Source of the DNA: Membranihabitans marinus
GTDB taxonomy: Bacteria > Bacteroidota > Bacteroidia > Chitinophagales > Saprospiraceae
Assembly (NCBI RefSeq): GCF_021729155.1
Contig: NZ_JAJQYA010000031.1
Span: forward strand, 246 to 60,251
DNA: 60,006 nucleotides
Direction of reading: 5' to 3'
The notes beneath the pieces are model-generated. The model saw only the letters and a list, made by a program, of their open reading frames with translations, was not told where the DNA came from and searched no databases. This document shows positions 14,761 to 24,351 of the stretch, piece by piece (within the stretch, counting starts at the first letter, position 1; each line of letters starts with the position of its first letter). A program made the position numbers and the translations under genes.

Positions 14761-16611
14761 TTATTGGTAGCCCTTGGCTTGCAATCCGTAGAGTTCAGCG
14801 TACTTCCCATCTATATCAATGAGTTCATCATGAGATCCTTCTTCGATGAGTTGACCGTGCTCCAAAAACAGGATGCGATCAGCCATTCTCACCGTTGAAA
14901 ATCTATGGGATATAATCACGGCACTCTTGTTGACCATTAATTCAGTGAAGCGCTCGAAAACTTCGTGTTCTGCTCTGGCATCTAGGGCAGAGGTTGGTTC
15001 GTCGAGTATAAAGAGTTGGGCATCTCTTACATAAGCCCTTGCTAAGGCTATTTTTTGCCATTGTCCTCCTGATAATTCGACTCCATCGTTAAATCGTCGT
15101 CCCAGCATTTGATCAATCCCATTGGGCAATTCACTGACAACTTCTGAAGCCAAACTTTTTTCTGCTGCATAATCTATAATGTCATTTAGCTGATGACCAT
15201 TTTTTTGATTTTTGCTAATGATATCAATATTGCCTATGGCTATATTTTCTTTTGCCGTAAAGTCCAGTCGAATATAATCTTGAAAAATGATACCAATATT
15301 TTTGCGCAAGTCATCCAATTGGATGCGGTCTAGTGGAATGTTGTCCACATATATTTTCCCTTCGCTGGGATCATATAATCGTGATAGCAGCTTGATTAAA
15401 GTGGTTTTTCCAGCGCCATTTTCTCCAACTAGCGCTATTTTTTCATTTGCTCCAATGGTGAAACTGATGTTTTTTATGGCGTAAATATTGCTTCCTGGAT
15501 ATTTAAATCCGACATTTTCAAATCGAAATCCCTCTTTGATGGGATTGGGAAAAGGCAGCATTTCAGCACTTTGTTTTATGGTGGGTTGAATTTCAAAAAA
15601 GTCAAATAAATCGGTTAAATATAGGGAGTGTGAAGATATCTGTGAGAATCTCAACATGATACCCTGTAGTCCAGATTGCATTCGCTTAAAAGTTCCAGAT
15701 AAAAATGTCAGTGTTCCCAAGGTGATTAGACCTTGAATGGTTTGTAAAATGATGACTACATAGGCCCCATAATAGGCCAAACTACCCAATGCGGAAAGCA
15801 ATCCGGCCCAAGTGGATTTTTTAATGATGAGTTTGCGATTGGCCAAATAGTATTCGTGAGCTAGGGTCTTAAATCTCTGAGCGAGAAAACGAGCTAGGTT
15901 AAAGATTTTCACTTCCTTGGCCGCCGTATTTGATGCCCCTAAAAAACGCAGATAATCGAGTTCTCTTCTTTCTTGTGTCCACGATCGAGTCAGTGAATAG
16001 GACTGCATATTGAAGTGCATTTCACCGATAAATGTGGGGATTACCGCAATGATGAGGAGAATAATAAGCCAGGGACTAAATACAATAAGTCCCAATGCCA
16101 GAGACAACAATGATATCAATTCCTGCAGCTGAGTGAGGACCAAAGACAATAGTACCGTCCTACTATTGGTTTGTTGCCGTGCGCGTTCCATTTTGTCATA
16201 AAAGTCAGCATTCTCGAATTGGTATAGATCGAGAGTGGCTGCGTGATGGATTATTTTTTCCGAGGTATGGTTGCTAAACAAATCTCCGAGCAATCCATCG
16301 ATTAGTTGGATCAATTGTCTTAGGAAAATTTGGACGATGACCAGTCCGGCTTCTAAACCCAACATATACCATAGGTAGGTCTTGGACATTTGGTTGTCCT
16401 CCATTAAGGCAATAACCGTGTCTATTATTTCTTTGCCCACATATAGTATGGCCAGAGGTAGGAGGGCTGCCACCAATCTGAGACCAATATTCCAAAGCGT
16501 CATAGTCGGTTGGGTCTCCCATATCAAACGAAGAAATCGCGGCAGATTGCCCATGGCTTGCCATTGCTCCTTTAGCGATAATTTTGGTGGTTGTTTTTTT
16601 CGTGGAGGCAT
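14761..16611 (-). CDS. ABC exporter, fused permease and ATPase
   Basis: The 616-residue half-transporter has an N-terminal membrane domain (about residues 20-345, six helices, ABC type 1 fold) and a C-terminal nucleotide-binding domain (about 365-600). Walker A is GENGAGKTT at 396-404. The signature LSGGQ is at 513-517, followed by Walker B LFILDEPTSALD and the switch histidine in ISHRFST. It should act as a homodimer or heterodimer in the inner membrane to export a lipid, peptide or drug. The substrate is not identifiable. The basic, proline-rich N-terminus (PPRKKQPPK) is cytoplasmic. It has no operon partner. Its last 160 bp and downstream flank are duplicated just beyond it. Confidence 0.92.
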   Translation of the reverse strand: MPPRKKQPPKLSLKEQWQAMGNLPRFLRLIWETQPTMTLWNIGLRLVAALLPLAILYVGKEIIDTVIALMEDNQMSKTYLWYMLGLEAGLVIVQIFLRQLIQLIDGLLGDLFSNHTSEKIIHHAATLDLYQFENADFYDKMERARQQTNSRTVLLSLVLTQLQELISLLSLALGLIVFSPWLIILLIIAVIPTFIGEMHFNMQSYSLTRSWTQERRELDYLRFLGASNTAAKEVKIFNLARFLAQRFKTLAHEYYLANRKLIIKKSTWAGLLSALGSLAYYGAYVVIILQTIQGLITLGTLTFLSGTFKRMQSGLQGIMLRFSQISSHSLYLTDLFDFFEIQPTIKQSAEMLPFPNPIKEGFRFENVGFKYPGSNIYAIKNISFTIGANEKIALVGENGAGKTTLIKLLSRLYDPSEGKIYVDNIPLDRIQLDDLRKNIGIIFQDYIRLDFTAKENIAIGNIDIISKNQKNGHQLNDIIDYAAEKSLASEVVSELPNGIDQMLGRRFNDGVELSGGQWQKIALARAYVRDAQLFILDEPTSALDARAEHEVFERFTELMVNKSAVIISHRFSTVRMADRILFLEHGQLIEEGSHDELIDIDGKYAELYGLQAKGYQ

Positions 16612-16801
16612 ATTATATTAACTTGTTATTTTATACAATTAAAAGTAATAAATAGTTGTAAAGGGATTGGGGCTGGAAAAGTGATTGATGAGAATTTTAA
16701 TAAAAAAATTCATCGTGTAAATTAAGTTCAAATTATTGAATATCTTCGAATTATTAGTCAAGCTATTCATGTGTGGGAGTGAAGTTCTTCCTTTATGACT
16801 G

Positions 16802-16831
16802 TTGAGACGGCGTATAATTTCAGTATATTTG
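16802..16831 (+). promoter_or_regulatory. Candidate dnaE promoter
   Basis: TATATTTG at 16824-16831 matches the Bacteroidota TAnnTTTG -7 box. A TTG at 16802-16804 sits 19 bp upstream, the usual -33 spacing. The dnaE ATG is 20 bp downstream of the -7 box. This is motif evidence only. Confidence 0.5.
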
Positions 16832-16850
16832 TAATACTAAATACGAACCT

Positions 16851-19800
16851 ATGTCAGATTTCCTACACCTTCATTGCCATACTCAGTTTTCCCTGTTAGA
16901 TGGTGCCTCCAAGATCGATGTGATGATGAACAAGGCAGCCCAAGACGGACAAAAAGGCATTGCTTTAACCGATCACGGCAATATGTTTGGCGCCTTTAAA
17001 TTTGTAGCGGAAGCCGACAAGCGAGGGATTAAGCCCATAGTGGGATGTGAGTTTTATTTAGTAGAGGACCGGTTTAAAAAATCGTTCTCTCGCAAAGCCG
17101 GAGAAAAAGACAAACGTTACCATCAGTTGTTACTGGCCAAGAATATTACCGGGTATCGCAACCTGTCGATGCTGTGTAGTTTGGGATTTATGGAAGGACT
17201 GTACAATGATTTTCCTCGTATCGATAAAGGATTATTGGAAAAATATCACGAGGGTATTATTGCCACGAGTTGCTGTATTGGAGCAGAATTACCACAAAAT
17301 ATATTGGCTGGAGATCTGGCCTTGGCTGAGGAAAATTTGAAATGGTGGTTGGAAATGTTTGGCGAAGATTACTATATTGAATTGCAGCGCCACCGCGGTT
17401 TGGATGATATCGATGGCAGGGGAGTGAGCCAAGAAGATATCAATCAAGAATTGTTGAAGTTGGCCAAGAAATACAATGTCAAAACCATAGCTACCAACGA
17501 TTCTCACTATGTGGAGGAAAGCGATTGGAAAGCCCATGATATTCTACTCTGTATCAATACGGGGAATAAAGTCAATGAGGATAAAAGGTTTAAATTTCCG
17601 AGTTCAGACTTTTATTTTAAGACTCAAGCCCAGATGCAGCAGTTGTTTGCCGATGTTCCTCAGGCCATTGAGAATACCATGGATATATACGACAAGATAG
17701 ATCATCTCAAGTTGTCACGGGACATATTGGTGCCTGCTTTTCCTGTTCCCCCTGAATTTCCAAGCCAGGAAGAATATCTCCGTCATATCACCTATGAAGG
17801 AGGTAAAAAGCGATATCAGGAAATCAACGAAGTGGTCAGAGAACGACTGGATTTTGAATTGAGTGTAATCAATGGAAGTGGATATGCTGGATATTTTTTG
17901 ATCGTCCAGGATTTTACCACGATTGCACGGAAACTGGGCGTGTCCGTGGGACCGGGCAGGGGATCGGCAGCTGGATCTGCTGTGGCCTATTGTCTGGGGA
18001 TTACCAATGTAGATCCCATAAAATACGATTTGCTGTTTGAGAGATTTCTAAATCCAGAAAGGGTGTCCATGCCCGATATCGATATCGATTTTGATGACGA
18101 GGGGCGAAGTAAAGTGATCGATTATGTAGTCGATAAGTACGGGCGCAATCAGGTGGCTCAAATAATAACCTATGGTTCGATGGCGGCTAAAATGTCAATT
18201 CGAGATGTGGGGCGGGTTTTGGATATTCCTTTATTTGAAGTCAATCAGATTTCTAAAAATTATCCCAGTCACCCCAAGGCCAGTTTGGAGAGGTTGTTGA
18301 AAAAGGGCAATATTGATGAGAAAATTCGAGGAGATTTATCTCCTGAGGACGAACAGAAAGCCCAGCTTATTCGCAAGATGTCTGAAGAGGACAGCCCTAT
18401 AGGCGAGATGTTGCGAACGGCTAGAAACCTAGAGGGTTCGGTTCGAAACACTGGGATTCACGCTTGTGGAGTGATAATAACTCCCAAGGATATTCGAGAA
18501 ATTATTCCTGTTTCGGTAGCTAAAGATTCAGATTTATTGGTCACTCAGTTTGACAATTCAGTGGTGGAAGATGCCGGATTGTTGAAAATGGACTTTTTGG
18601 GTTTGAAAACCTTGACCATTATTAAAGATGCCATTAAACTGATTAAAAAGCGCTATCCCGATGTAGATATTGATCCCGATAAAATTCCATTGGACGATGA
18701 ATTGACTTATGAGAAAATATTTCAAAAAGGTCAGACCATCGGAGTATTCCAGTACGAGTCCCCCGGAATGCAAAAAAACCTTAAACTATTAGCACCCAAT
18801 AAATTTGAGGATTTAATTGCCATGAATGCCTTGTATAGGCCGGGGCCGATGCAGTACATCCCCAACTTTGTCGAGCGTAAACACGGTCGTGAGGAAATTG
18901 TCTACGATTTGGCCGATATGGAAGAATACTTGGCCGAGACTTATGGGATTACCGTTTATCAAGAACAGGTAATGCTACTTTCGCAAAAATTGGCAGGATT
19001 TAGTAAAGGTCAAGCCGATATCCTGAGAAAGGGTATGGGTAAAAAGAAGAAAAAAATTATTGATGAACTATGGCCTTTGTTTTTAAAAGGTGGAGAGGAA
19101 CGCAATCACCCCCGCAAGGTATTGGAGAAGGTGTGGAAGGACTGGGAGGCATTTGCTGCCTATGCCTTTAACAAGTCACACTCTACTTGTTATGCCATAG
19201 TGGCCTTTCAAACGGCCTATCTCAAGGCCCATTATCCCGCCGAATTTATGGCAGCGGTATTAATGCACAACTATTCGGATATCACCAAGTTGGAATTTTT
19301 CCTAAAAGAGTGCCGGGCTATGGGGATTAATGTATTGGGACCTGATGTCAATGAGAGTTCATTAAATTTTGATGTCAATCCTGATGGAAATATTAGAATC
19401 GGTCTATACGGACTGAAAGGAGTGGGGGAATCAGCGGCCAAATCTTTGGTGGAAGAGCGCGAACAGAATGGTAAATTCCAAAGCGTTGAAGATTTTATTA
19501 AGAGGATCAATTTGAGAACGGTCAACAAGAAGAGTATTGAAAATTTAGTCTATGGCGGAGGCTTTGATACTTTTCCCGATATTCATAGGGCGCAGTATTT
19601 TGAACCATCAGACAAATACGATACCTTTATTGAACACATCGTTCGATATGGGAATATGTATAAAGACGCCAAAAATTCAATGGAAAACTCATTGTTTGGC
19701 TTTGAATCTACGGTAACCCTTCAAATGCCCAGCCCCCCAGAAGTAGAGCCTTGGCAGTTGATGTATAAACTGGAGAAGGAAAAAGAAATCGTAGGCATAT

Positions 19801-20408
19801 ACGCCAGCGGACATCCCCTGGATCAAGTCAGTAGATTGTTGAAGGAAATGACGGACTGCGATTTGAGGACTATGGAAGATCACATTGTGGCCGGTAGAAG
19901 ATTCAAAGTAGGTGGGCTAGTGACTTCTGCGAGAGCGGGAATTAGTAAGCGTGGTTTGGAATACTGCGTATTTACGATTCAGGATTACAGCGGAACCTAT
20001 GAGTTTTTTATCAGTGGTAAGACCTACCTTAATAATAGGGGGTTGTTGGAAGTGGGAAATTTCCTTCTGTTGTCGGTAGCTTTTAATCAAACCAGAGGGG
20101 GCGATGTGAGACATTCTATTGAATCGGTCAATCTCTTAAGAGAAATAGCTGCCAAATCCATTGTCGGAGTTCAATTAATCGTTCCTATTACCGACATCAA
20201 CGAAGTGTATATTCATGAGGTAGAAAGTTTTATCAGTCATTATCCAGGACAACAAAAATTGAAATTAATCGTTTTCGACAAGGAGAAGAACGATGTGCAA
20301 GTAGGATTTCAGACTACTACCGAAGGGGTGACAGTAGATAATGATTTATTGGATGAATTGGCTTTTAAAGGACATCAATACAAGGTTTTGTTGGGAAATG
20401 CTTCATAA
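16851..20408 (+). CDS. dnaE: DNA polymerase III alpha subunit
   Basis: This is the replicative polymerase catalytic subunit, 1185 residues. The PHP domain starts at once (FLHLHCHTQFSLLDGA, ALTDHGNMFG, about residues 1-290). The palm carries the catalytic aspartates in PDIDIDF (408-414) and in KMDFLGLKTL (about 580). GPGRGSAAGS, the thumb and fingers, and AYAFNKSHSTCYA all match DnaE1. The tandem helix-hairpin-helix region (NGKFQSVEDF.KR) and the C-terminal OB fold (about 1000-1080) follow. The C-terminus is shorter than in E. coli but usual for Bacteroidota. The next gene starts inside its last codons (11-bp overlap), so a thioredoxin-like pair is translationally coupled to it. Confidence 0.97.
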   Translation: MSDFLHLHCHTQFSLLDGASKIDVMMNKAAQDGQKGIALTDHGNMFGAFKFVAEADKRGIKPIVGCEFYLVEDRFKKSFSRKAGEKDKRYHQLLLAKNITGYRNLSMLCSLGFMEGLYNDFPRIDKGLLEKYHEGIIATSCCIGAELPQNILAGDLALAEENLKWWLEMFGEDYYIELQRHRGLDDIDGRGVSQEDINQELLKLAKKYNVKTIATNDSHYVEESDWKAHDILLCINTGNKVNEDKRFKFPSSDFYFKTQAQMQQLFADVPQAIENTMDIYDKIDHLKLSRDILVPAFPVPPEFPSQEEYLRHITYEGGKKRYQEINEVVRERLDFELSVINGSGYAGYFLIVQDFTTIARKLGVSVGPGRGSAAGSAVAYCLGITNVDPIKYDLLFERFLNPERVSMPDIDIDFDDEGRSKVIDYVVDKYGRNQVAQIITYGSMAAKMSIRDVGRVLDIPLFEVNQISKNYPSHPKASLERLLKKGNIDEKIRGDLSPEDEQKAQLIRKMSEEDSPIGEMLRTARNLEGSVRNTGIHACGVIITPKDIREIIPVSVAKDSDLLVTQFDNSVVEDAGLLKMDFLGLKTLTIIKDAIKLIKKRYPDVDIDPDKIPLDDELTYEKIFQKGQTIGVFQYESPGMQKNLKLLAPNKFEDLIAMNALYRPGPMQYIPNFVERKHGREEIVYDLADMEEYLAETYGITVYQEQVMLLSQKLAGFSKGQADILRKGMGKKKKKIIDELWPLFLKGGEERNHPRKVLEKVWKDWEAFAAYAFNKSHSTCYAIVAFQTAYLKAHYPAEFMAAVLMHNYSDITKLEFFLKECRAMGINVLGPDVNESSLNFDVNPDGNIRIGLYGLKGVGESAAKSLVEEREQNGKFQSVEDFIKRINLRTVNKKSIENLVYGGGFDTFPDIHRAQYFEPSDKYDTFIEHIVRYGNMYKDAKNSMENSLFGFESTVTLQMPSPPEVEPWQLMYKLEKEKEIVGIYASGHPLDQVSRLLKEMTDCDLRTMEDHIVAGRRFKVGGLVTSARAGISKRGLEYCVFTIQDYSGTYEFFISGKTYLNNRGLLEVGNFLLLSVAFNQTRGGDVRHSIESVNLLREIAAKSIVGVQLIVPITDINEVYIHEVESFISHYPGQQKLKLIVFDKEKNDVQVGFQTTTEGVTVDNDLLDELAFKGHQYKVLLGNAS

Positions 20409-20886
20409 AACACTCTATATATTATTAATTCTGGGACTTGGTCTATTTGATGGGAATAGTCAATCCCCTGATAATTTTAAGGGAGTGATACAGTTTGCAG
20501 ATGTGGAAGACTTGATAGAATCATCATCGGATACCTTACTCATTAATTTTTGGGCGACATGGTGTGCCCCTTGTATCGAAGAATTGCCGCGAATAGATTC
20601 TTTTGCGATGAATCATCCAGATGTGAAGATCGTATTGATTAGTCTGGATTTTGAAAATCAACTCGCATCAAAATTAATTCCCTTTATGGAATCTACAGAA
20701 CTCTCTCATGATGTATATTTGTTGTCGGATCCCGATGTGAATACATGGATTCCCAAGGTAGCGGAACAATGGTCGGGAGCTATACCAGCCAGTTTAGTTT
20801 TGACCAGAGGGGAACGATTTTTCTATGAAGGATTGTTTACAACTATAGAAGAAATTGAAAATTTTACGAAAACAGGAAAAATATGA
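20398..20886 (+). CDS. TlpA-like thiol:disulfide oxidoreductase, exported
   Basis: The 162-residue protein has an N-terminal signal (MLHKTLYILLILGLGLF) and a thioredoxin fold with the redox motif WCAPC in NFWATWCAPCIEELP. The cis-proline region reads WSGAIPASLV. It should work in the periplasm reducing or exchanging disulphides. I chose the ATG at 20398, which overlaps the dnaE stop by 11 bp. The frame itself opens earlier, inside dnaE. The gene ends in ATGA shared with the next gene, so the pair is coupled. A paralogous pair in the same order lies at 43456-44710. Confidence 0.85.
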   Translation: MLHKTLYILLILGLGLFDGNSQSPDNFKGVIQFADVEDLIESSSDTLLINFWATWCAPCIEELPRIDSFAMNHPDVKIVLISLDFENQLASKLIPFMESTELSHDVYLLSDPDVNTWIPKVAEQWSGAIPASLVLTRGERFFYEGLFTTIEEIENFTKTGKI

Positions 20887-21500
20887 AAGGTTTAATTTAC
20901 GGAATTGGTGGTTTAATTGCCTTAATGGCGACTGGCGTAGGCACATTTTTAGGGATAAATAATGATATTGTCGCTTATAAAATAGGTGATGTAGTTGCCG
21001 ATTTTTCATTAAAAGATTTCGATGGCAAAACGGTTTCCCTGTCAGATTATAATGGTTCCAATGGATATATCGTAGTCTTTACTTGTAATACTTGCCCCTA
21101 TGCAAAGTTGTATGAAGATCGAATTATACAATTGAGTGAAAAATACAAGGCAAAAGGAATTCCTTTGATTGCCATCAATCCCAATGATCCAAGTCTTAAG
21201 CCCGGTGATAGTGCCGATGAAATGAGAAGTAGAGCAGAAGAAAAGAGCTATCCTTTCCCTTATTTAGTGGATACTAAAGGGATTTACGCCCTTTTTGGTG
21301 CCAAAAAAACACCTCAAATCTATGTGTTGGATTCGGCTAAAAAAATTCAGTATATAGGGGCCATCGACGACAATGCTCAGAGTGAGGAAGGAGTAAAAGT
21401 CAATTATGTTGACGCTGCTATTGAAGCTGTTCAATCGAATAAAGCCCCAACGGTAAAGGAAACTAGAGCCATTGGATGTACGATTAAACCGCGTTCGTAG
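20883..21500 (+). CDS. Peroxiredoxin/thioredoxin-like protein with N-terminal membrane anchor
   Basis: The 205-residue protein has one N-terminal hydrophobic segment (residues about 4-25, uncleaved anchor or signal). An AhpC/TSA-like fold follows: VVADFSLKDFDGKTVSLSDY, FTCNTCPYAKLYEDR carrying a CxxC at the peroxidatic position, PNDP, and TPQIYVLD with the cis-proline. A third conserved cysteine lies near the end in AIGCTIK. The family is usually annotated thioredoxin family or redoxin; peroxide or thiol reduction in the periplasm is likely. The start overlaps the upstream TlpA gene by 4 bp. The paralogue at 43456-44184 keeps CNECPFAK and AIGC. Confidence 0.8.
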   Translation: MKGLIYGIGGLIALMATGVGTFLGINNDIVAYKIGDVVADFSLKDFDGKTVSLSDYNGSNGYIVVFTCNTCPYAKLYEDRIIQLSEKYKAKGIPLIAINPNDPSLKPGDSADEMRSRAEEKSYPFPYLVDTKGIYALFGAKKTPQIYVLDSAKKIQYIGAIDDNAQSEEGVKVNYVDAAIEAVQSNKAPTVKETRAIGCTIKPRS

Positions 21501-21573
21501 TCGGGCAGGGGTTGATACTTCCTTCTACATATAGGATAAGAATTAAAAATGCTGACTAAACTATTATAGGATA

Positions 21574-22311
21574 TTAAAGGGAAATTCTTTTAATCAGTCT
21601 TTCTATTTTTTCACCGTTTGTTTGTAAATAATTGTAATCGTGAATATCTTCCAAATTCACTAAGGTTAGTGATTTGTTTCTATATTCCATTGTGCTTTTA
21701 ACGTCGATTTTCCCCGAGAGATGAAATTCCTTGGCTTGGGTATATTCGTAGACATCTAGAATATTGTTTTCATTGATTCCTCCCCCAGGCATTACGATGA
21801 TATCATCACCGGCCAACTTAACTAGGGATTGAAGCTGTTTGACTCCTTCGGAGACTGAATTCTTACCGCCGGAAGTCAATACTCTGGGAATGCCGAGTTC
21901 AATTAAATCGGTTAGGGCTTTTTCTTGATCCAAGCACTGATCGAAGGCTCGGTGAAAGGTAATGTCCATGTTGCCTGCCAGTGTTATTATTTCCTTGGTT
22001 TTGTCGATGTCGATACAACCATCTTTGGTTACAAATCCTATAACAATTCCGTGAACACCAACTTCTTTACAAAATTGGATGGTGGAGGATATTTCTTTCA
22101 TTTCCGAAGGGGAGTAAATAAAATCTCCACCTCTAGGCCTAATGAGTACGTTTATTGGTATCTTGACCTCGGCTTTGGTACATAGTATTTGACCGGGACT
22201 GGGCGTGGTGCCACCGATTTCTAAATTGGAACATAATTCGATCCTATGAGCACCCGCTTGATCTGCTATTAAAGCCGATTGTAATGAATTTGCCGCTATC
22301 TCTATTTTCAT
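21574..22311 (-). CDS. cutC: CutC family protein (copper homeostasis/TIM barrel)
   Basis: The 245-residue cytoplasmic TIM-barrel protein matches CutC throughout: EIAANSLQSALIADQAGAHRIELCSNLE.GG.TPS at the start, then VLIRPRGGDF.YS, GIVIGFVTKDG.ID, TFHRAFD and GIPRVLTSGG. MPGGGIN and EFHLSG close the fold. CutC has been linked to copper tolerance, though its biochemical role is unsettled. Length is standard. It is convergent with the thioredoxin pair and divergent from a small lipoprotein gene 53 bp away. No other copper genes are nearby. Confidence 0.93.
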   Translation of the reverse strand: MKIEIAANSLQSALIADQAGAHRIELCSNLEIGGTTPSPGQILCTKAEVKIPINVLIRPRGGDFIYSPSEMKEISSTIQFCKEVGVHGIVIGFVTKDGCIDIDKTKEIITLAGNMDITFHRAFDQCLDQEKALTDLIELGIPRVLTSGGKNSVSEGVKQLQSLVKLAGDDIIVMPGGGINENNILDVYEYTQAKEFHLSGKIDVKSTMEYRNKSLTLVNLEDIHDYNYLQTNGEKIERLIKRISL

Positions 22312-22364
22312 AAGTAGTATCAGAAAAATTTATAATCTTTGCCAAACTAAATAATAAATACGGT

Positions 22365-22847
22365 ATGAAGAATATTATCTATGGTTTTGTTGCATTTATT
22401 TTTGTCACAATGTTTGCATGTGGTAACGATCAAACCAATCTAAAGTATAAAGATTTATTGGAATATGGGATCCCTATTGAGATTCTAGCCCCTGATAGTG
22501 TCACTGTTTTTTCTAGTGATATGGGGATTCAGAAAGATGTAAGCCTCAAGGGAGAAGACGGTTATGAGATTCAACTGTTTTATTCCGATGCCTTTCGCAA
22601 TCAAAAAGATGCGGTTAGTGATTTAAAAGAGGTTATCCAAGCCAATCCCTATTTTAAGGAAATATTAGAGGAATCAGAGAATGGATTCATTTATTCCAAT
22701 CAATTGGATTCTACCTTAGTCAATTATGGTTTTCGCTATTTAATTGTGAAGGCGGGCAAGGAATTTATTGTTCAACCAGGGATGTTGGGAATCTATACCT
22801 TGGACGAAGTGAAGAAGCTATACGATATTGCTGAAAAAATAAAATAG
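22365..22847 (+). CDS. Small lipoprotein of unknown function
   Basis: I do not recognise a family. The 160-residue protein has a lipoprotein signal (MKNIIYGFVAFIFVTMFAC, Cys19) and a mature domain of alternating strands and helices. Features include a YEIQLFYSDAF strand, an acidic helix KDAVSDLKEVI, and a C-terminal LYDIAEKIK helix. Only the signal and one compact domain of about 130 residues are visible. It is divergent from cutC and not part of an obvious operon. Confidence 0.7.
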   Translation: MKNIIYGFVAFIFVTMFACGNDQTNLKYKDLLEYGIPIEILAPDSVTVFSSDMGIQKDVSLKGEDGYEIQLFYSDAFRNQKDAVSDLKEVIQANPYFKEILEESENGFIYSNQLDSTLVNYGFRYLIVKAGKEFIVQPGMLGIYTLDEVKKLYDIAEKIK

Positions 22848-23135
22848 CATTGAGGTTTAAATCGATTTAGTCTAAAAGAATTATAGGTTATTTTGGCCCT
22901 AAAGGTCAAATAGAGATTGATTTCTTGTGTTGGATTGGAATTTTTTTGGCTTTGATCGATTATACCGTTTAGAAAAATATAAAATTAGTAGAAATCGAGG
23001 GCTTTCTATGGTAAAGCGAAAATTATTTAATTAATTTGAGTGCTTTATAAAAAGTCCTGGCTATTTAATTCTGATTTTAGTGGAAAAGGATAGTTTAGGG
23101 CTAATATTTTTTAATGTATAATCGATAAAAAAACT

Positions 23136-23981
23136 ATGAAATTAATACGATTTGGAGAAGTTGGAGCCGAGAAACCAGGATTGTTAATCGACAATAAGAG
23201 GTATGATGTCAGTCATCTGGTTTCGGATTTTGATTTCGAATTCTTTGCGGCTAATAAATTAGCAGAATTAAGTGAAGCAGTTGCCGGCGCAGAATTAACA
23301 GAAGTGGGGGCAGATGTACGTTGGGCAGCTCCTGTACACCGTCCTGGAAAAATAATTTGCATCGGTTTGAATTACGCCGATCACGCATCAGAATCTGGAA
23401 TGGAATTGCCCAAAGAACCAGTTGTATTTTTCAAAGCATCGAGCGCAGTTGTTGGACCTTATGACGATGTGGTAATCCCTAGAAACAGTGAGAAAACCGA
23501 TTGGGAAGTTGAATTGGCTGTAGTGATCGGTAAGAAAGCATCTTATGTATCATTGGAAGATGCATTGGATCACGTTGCCGGTTATACCTTGCACAACGAT
23601 GTGAGCGAGAGAGGATTCCAATTGGAGAGAGGAGGTCAATGGGTGAAAGGAAAGAGTTGTGATACTTTTGCGCCAATAGGTCCTTGGATATCTACTCCAG
23701 ATGAAATGGGAGATATCAATCAACTAAATTTGTGGTTGACTGTGAACGATAAGAAATACCAAGATGGTAATACTAAAAACTTGGTTTTTGATATACCTTA
23801 TATCATTCATTATTTAAGTCAGTTTATGACCCTTGAACCCGGAGATATTATCTCTACTGGTACACCTGCAGGAGTTGGTTTGGGTTTCAATCCACCGATA
23901 TACTTGAAGGCAGGAGATGTCATGGAGTTGGGTATTGATGGTTTAGGGAGTAGCAAACAAAATGTAGTTCAACACCCATAA
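23136..23981 (+). CDS. Fumarylacetoacetate-hydrolase-family diketo acid hydrolase (fucose/rhamnose pathway)
   Basis: The 281-residue cytoplasmic enzyme belongs to the FAH family. Landmarks are IICIGLNYADHA around residue 73, KEPVVFFK, metal-binding acids in DWEVELAVVIGK, and ISTGTPAGVGLG near the end. In non-phosphorylating L-fucose and L-rhamnose oxidation the FAH member cleaves 2,4-diketo-3-deoxy-L-fuconate (or rhamnonate) to pyruvate and L-lactate. That assignment follows from the five enzymes downstream. It heads the operon, 13 bp before the mutarotase gene. Its sequence alone does not separate fuconate from rhamnonate substrates. Confidence 0.85.
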   Translation: MKLIRFGEVGAEKPGLLIDNKRYDVSHLVSDFDFEFFAANKLAELSEAVAGAELTEVGADVRWAAPVHRPGKIICIGLNYADHASESGMELPKEPVVFFKASSAVVGPYDDVVIPRNSEKTDWEVELAVVIGKKASYVSLEDALDHVAGYTLHNDVSERGFQLERGGQWVKGKSCDTFAPIGPWISTPDEMGDINQLNLWLTVNDKKYQDGNTKNLVFDIPYIIHYLSQFMTLEPGDIISTGTPAGVGLGFNPPIYLKAGDVMELGIDGLGSSKQNVVQHP

Positions 23982-23994
23982 TTAAATAATTGAG

Positions 23995-24351
23995 GTGAAA
24001 AAATATTGTTTGGCGCTGGATCTCGTACCGGACGAAAAGAAGATAGCCGAATATGAAGCATATCACAAGGCTGTGTGGCCCGAGATATTGAAGAGTATCC
24101 ACGATAGTGGGGTGACGAAGATGGAAATCTATCGCTTCGGCTATCGCATGTTTATGATTATGACGGTCACGGATGATTTTTCATTTGAACAAAAAGCCAA
24201 GGCCGATGCAGACAATCCTAAAGTACAAGAATGGGAAACATTGATGTGGGAATATCAACGTCAGATCCCGGGGTGTAAGCAAGGTGAGAAATGGGTGCTG
24301 ATGGATAAAATTTTTGAAACAGAAAGTACAGAATTTTATGAAAATTATTGA
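23995..24351 (+). CDS. L-fucose/L-rhamnose mutarotase (RhaM family)
   Basis: The 118-residue protein matches the L-rhamnose mutarotase family: KYCLALDLVPDEKKIAEYEAYH...VWPEI with the catalytic histidine, IYRFGYRMFMIM, and W...M..YQ..IPG...GEKWVLM. It interconverts the sugar anomers so that the dehydrogenase gets its preferred form. Translation appears to start at GTG (23995), since no ATG lies at the N-terminus. The gene overlaps the next by 14 bp. RhaM-type proteins replace FucU in several L-fucose operons, so the context favours fucose. Confidence 0.85.
   Translation: MKKYCLALDLVPDEKKIAEYEAYHKAVWPEILKSIHDSGVTKMEIYRFGYRMFMIMTVTDDFSFEQKAKADADNPKVQEWETLMWEYQRQIPGCKQGEKWVLMDKIFETESTEFYENY

Noticed and set aside
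22901-22960. Possible terminator or regulatory hairpin (TTGGCC / GGTCAA) upstream of the fucose operon
   Set aside because: The pairing is short and imperfect and no T run follows. It could not be distinguished from chance.
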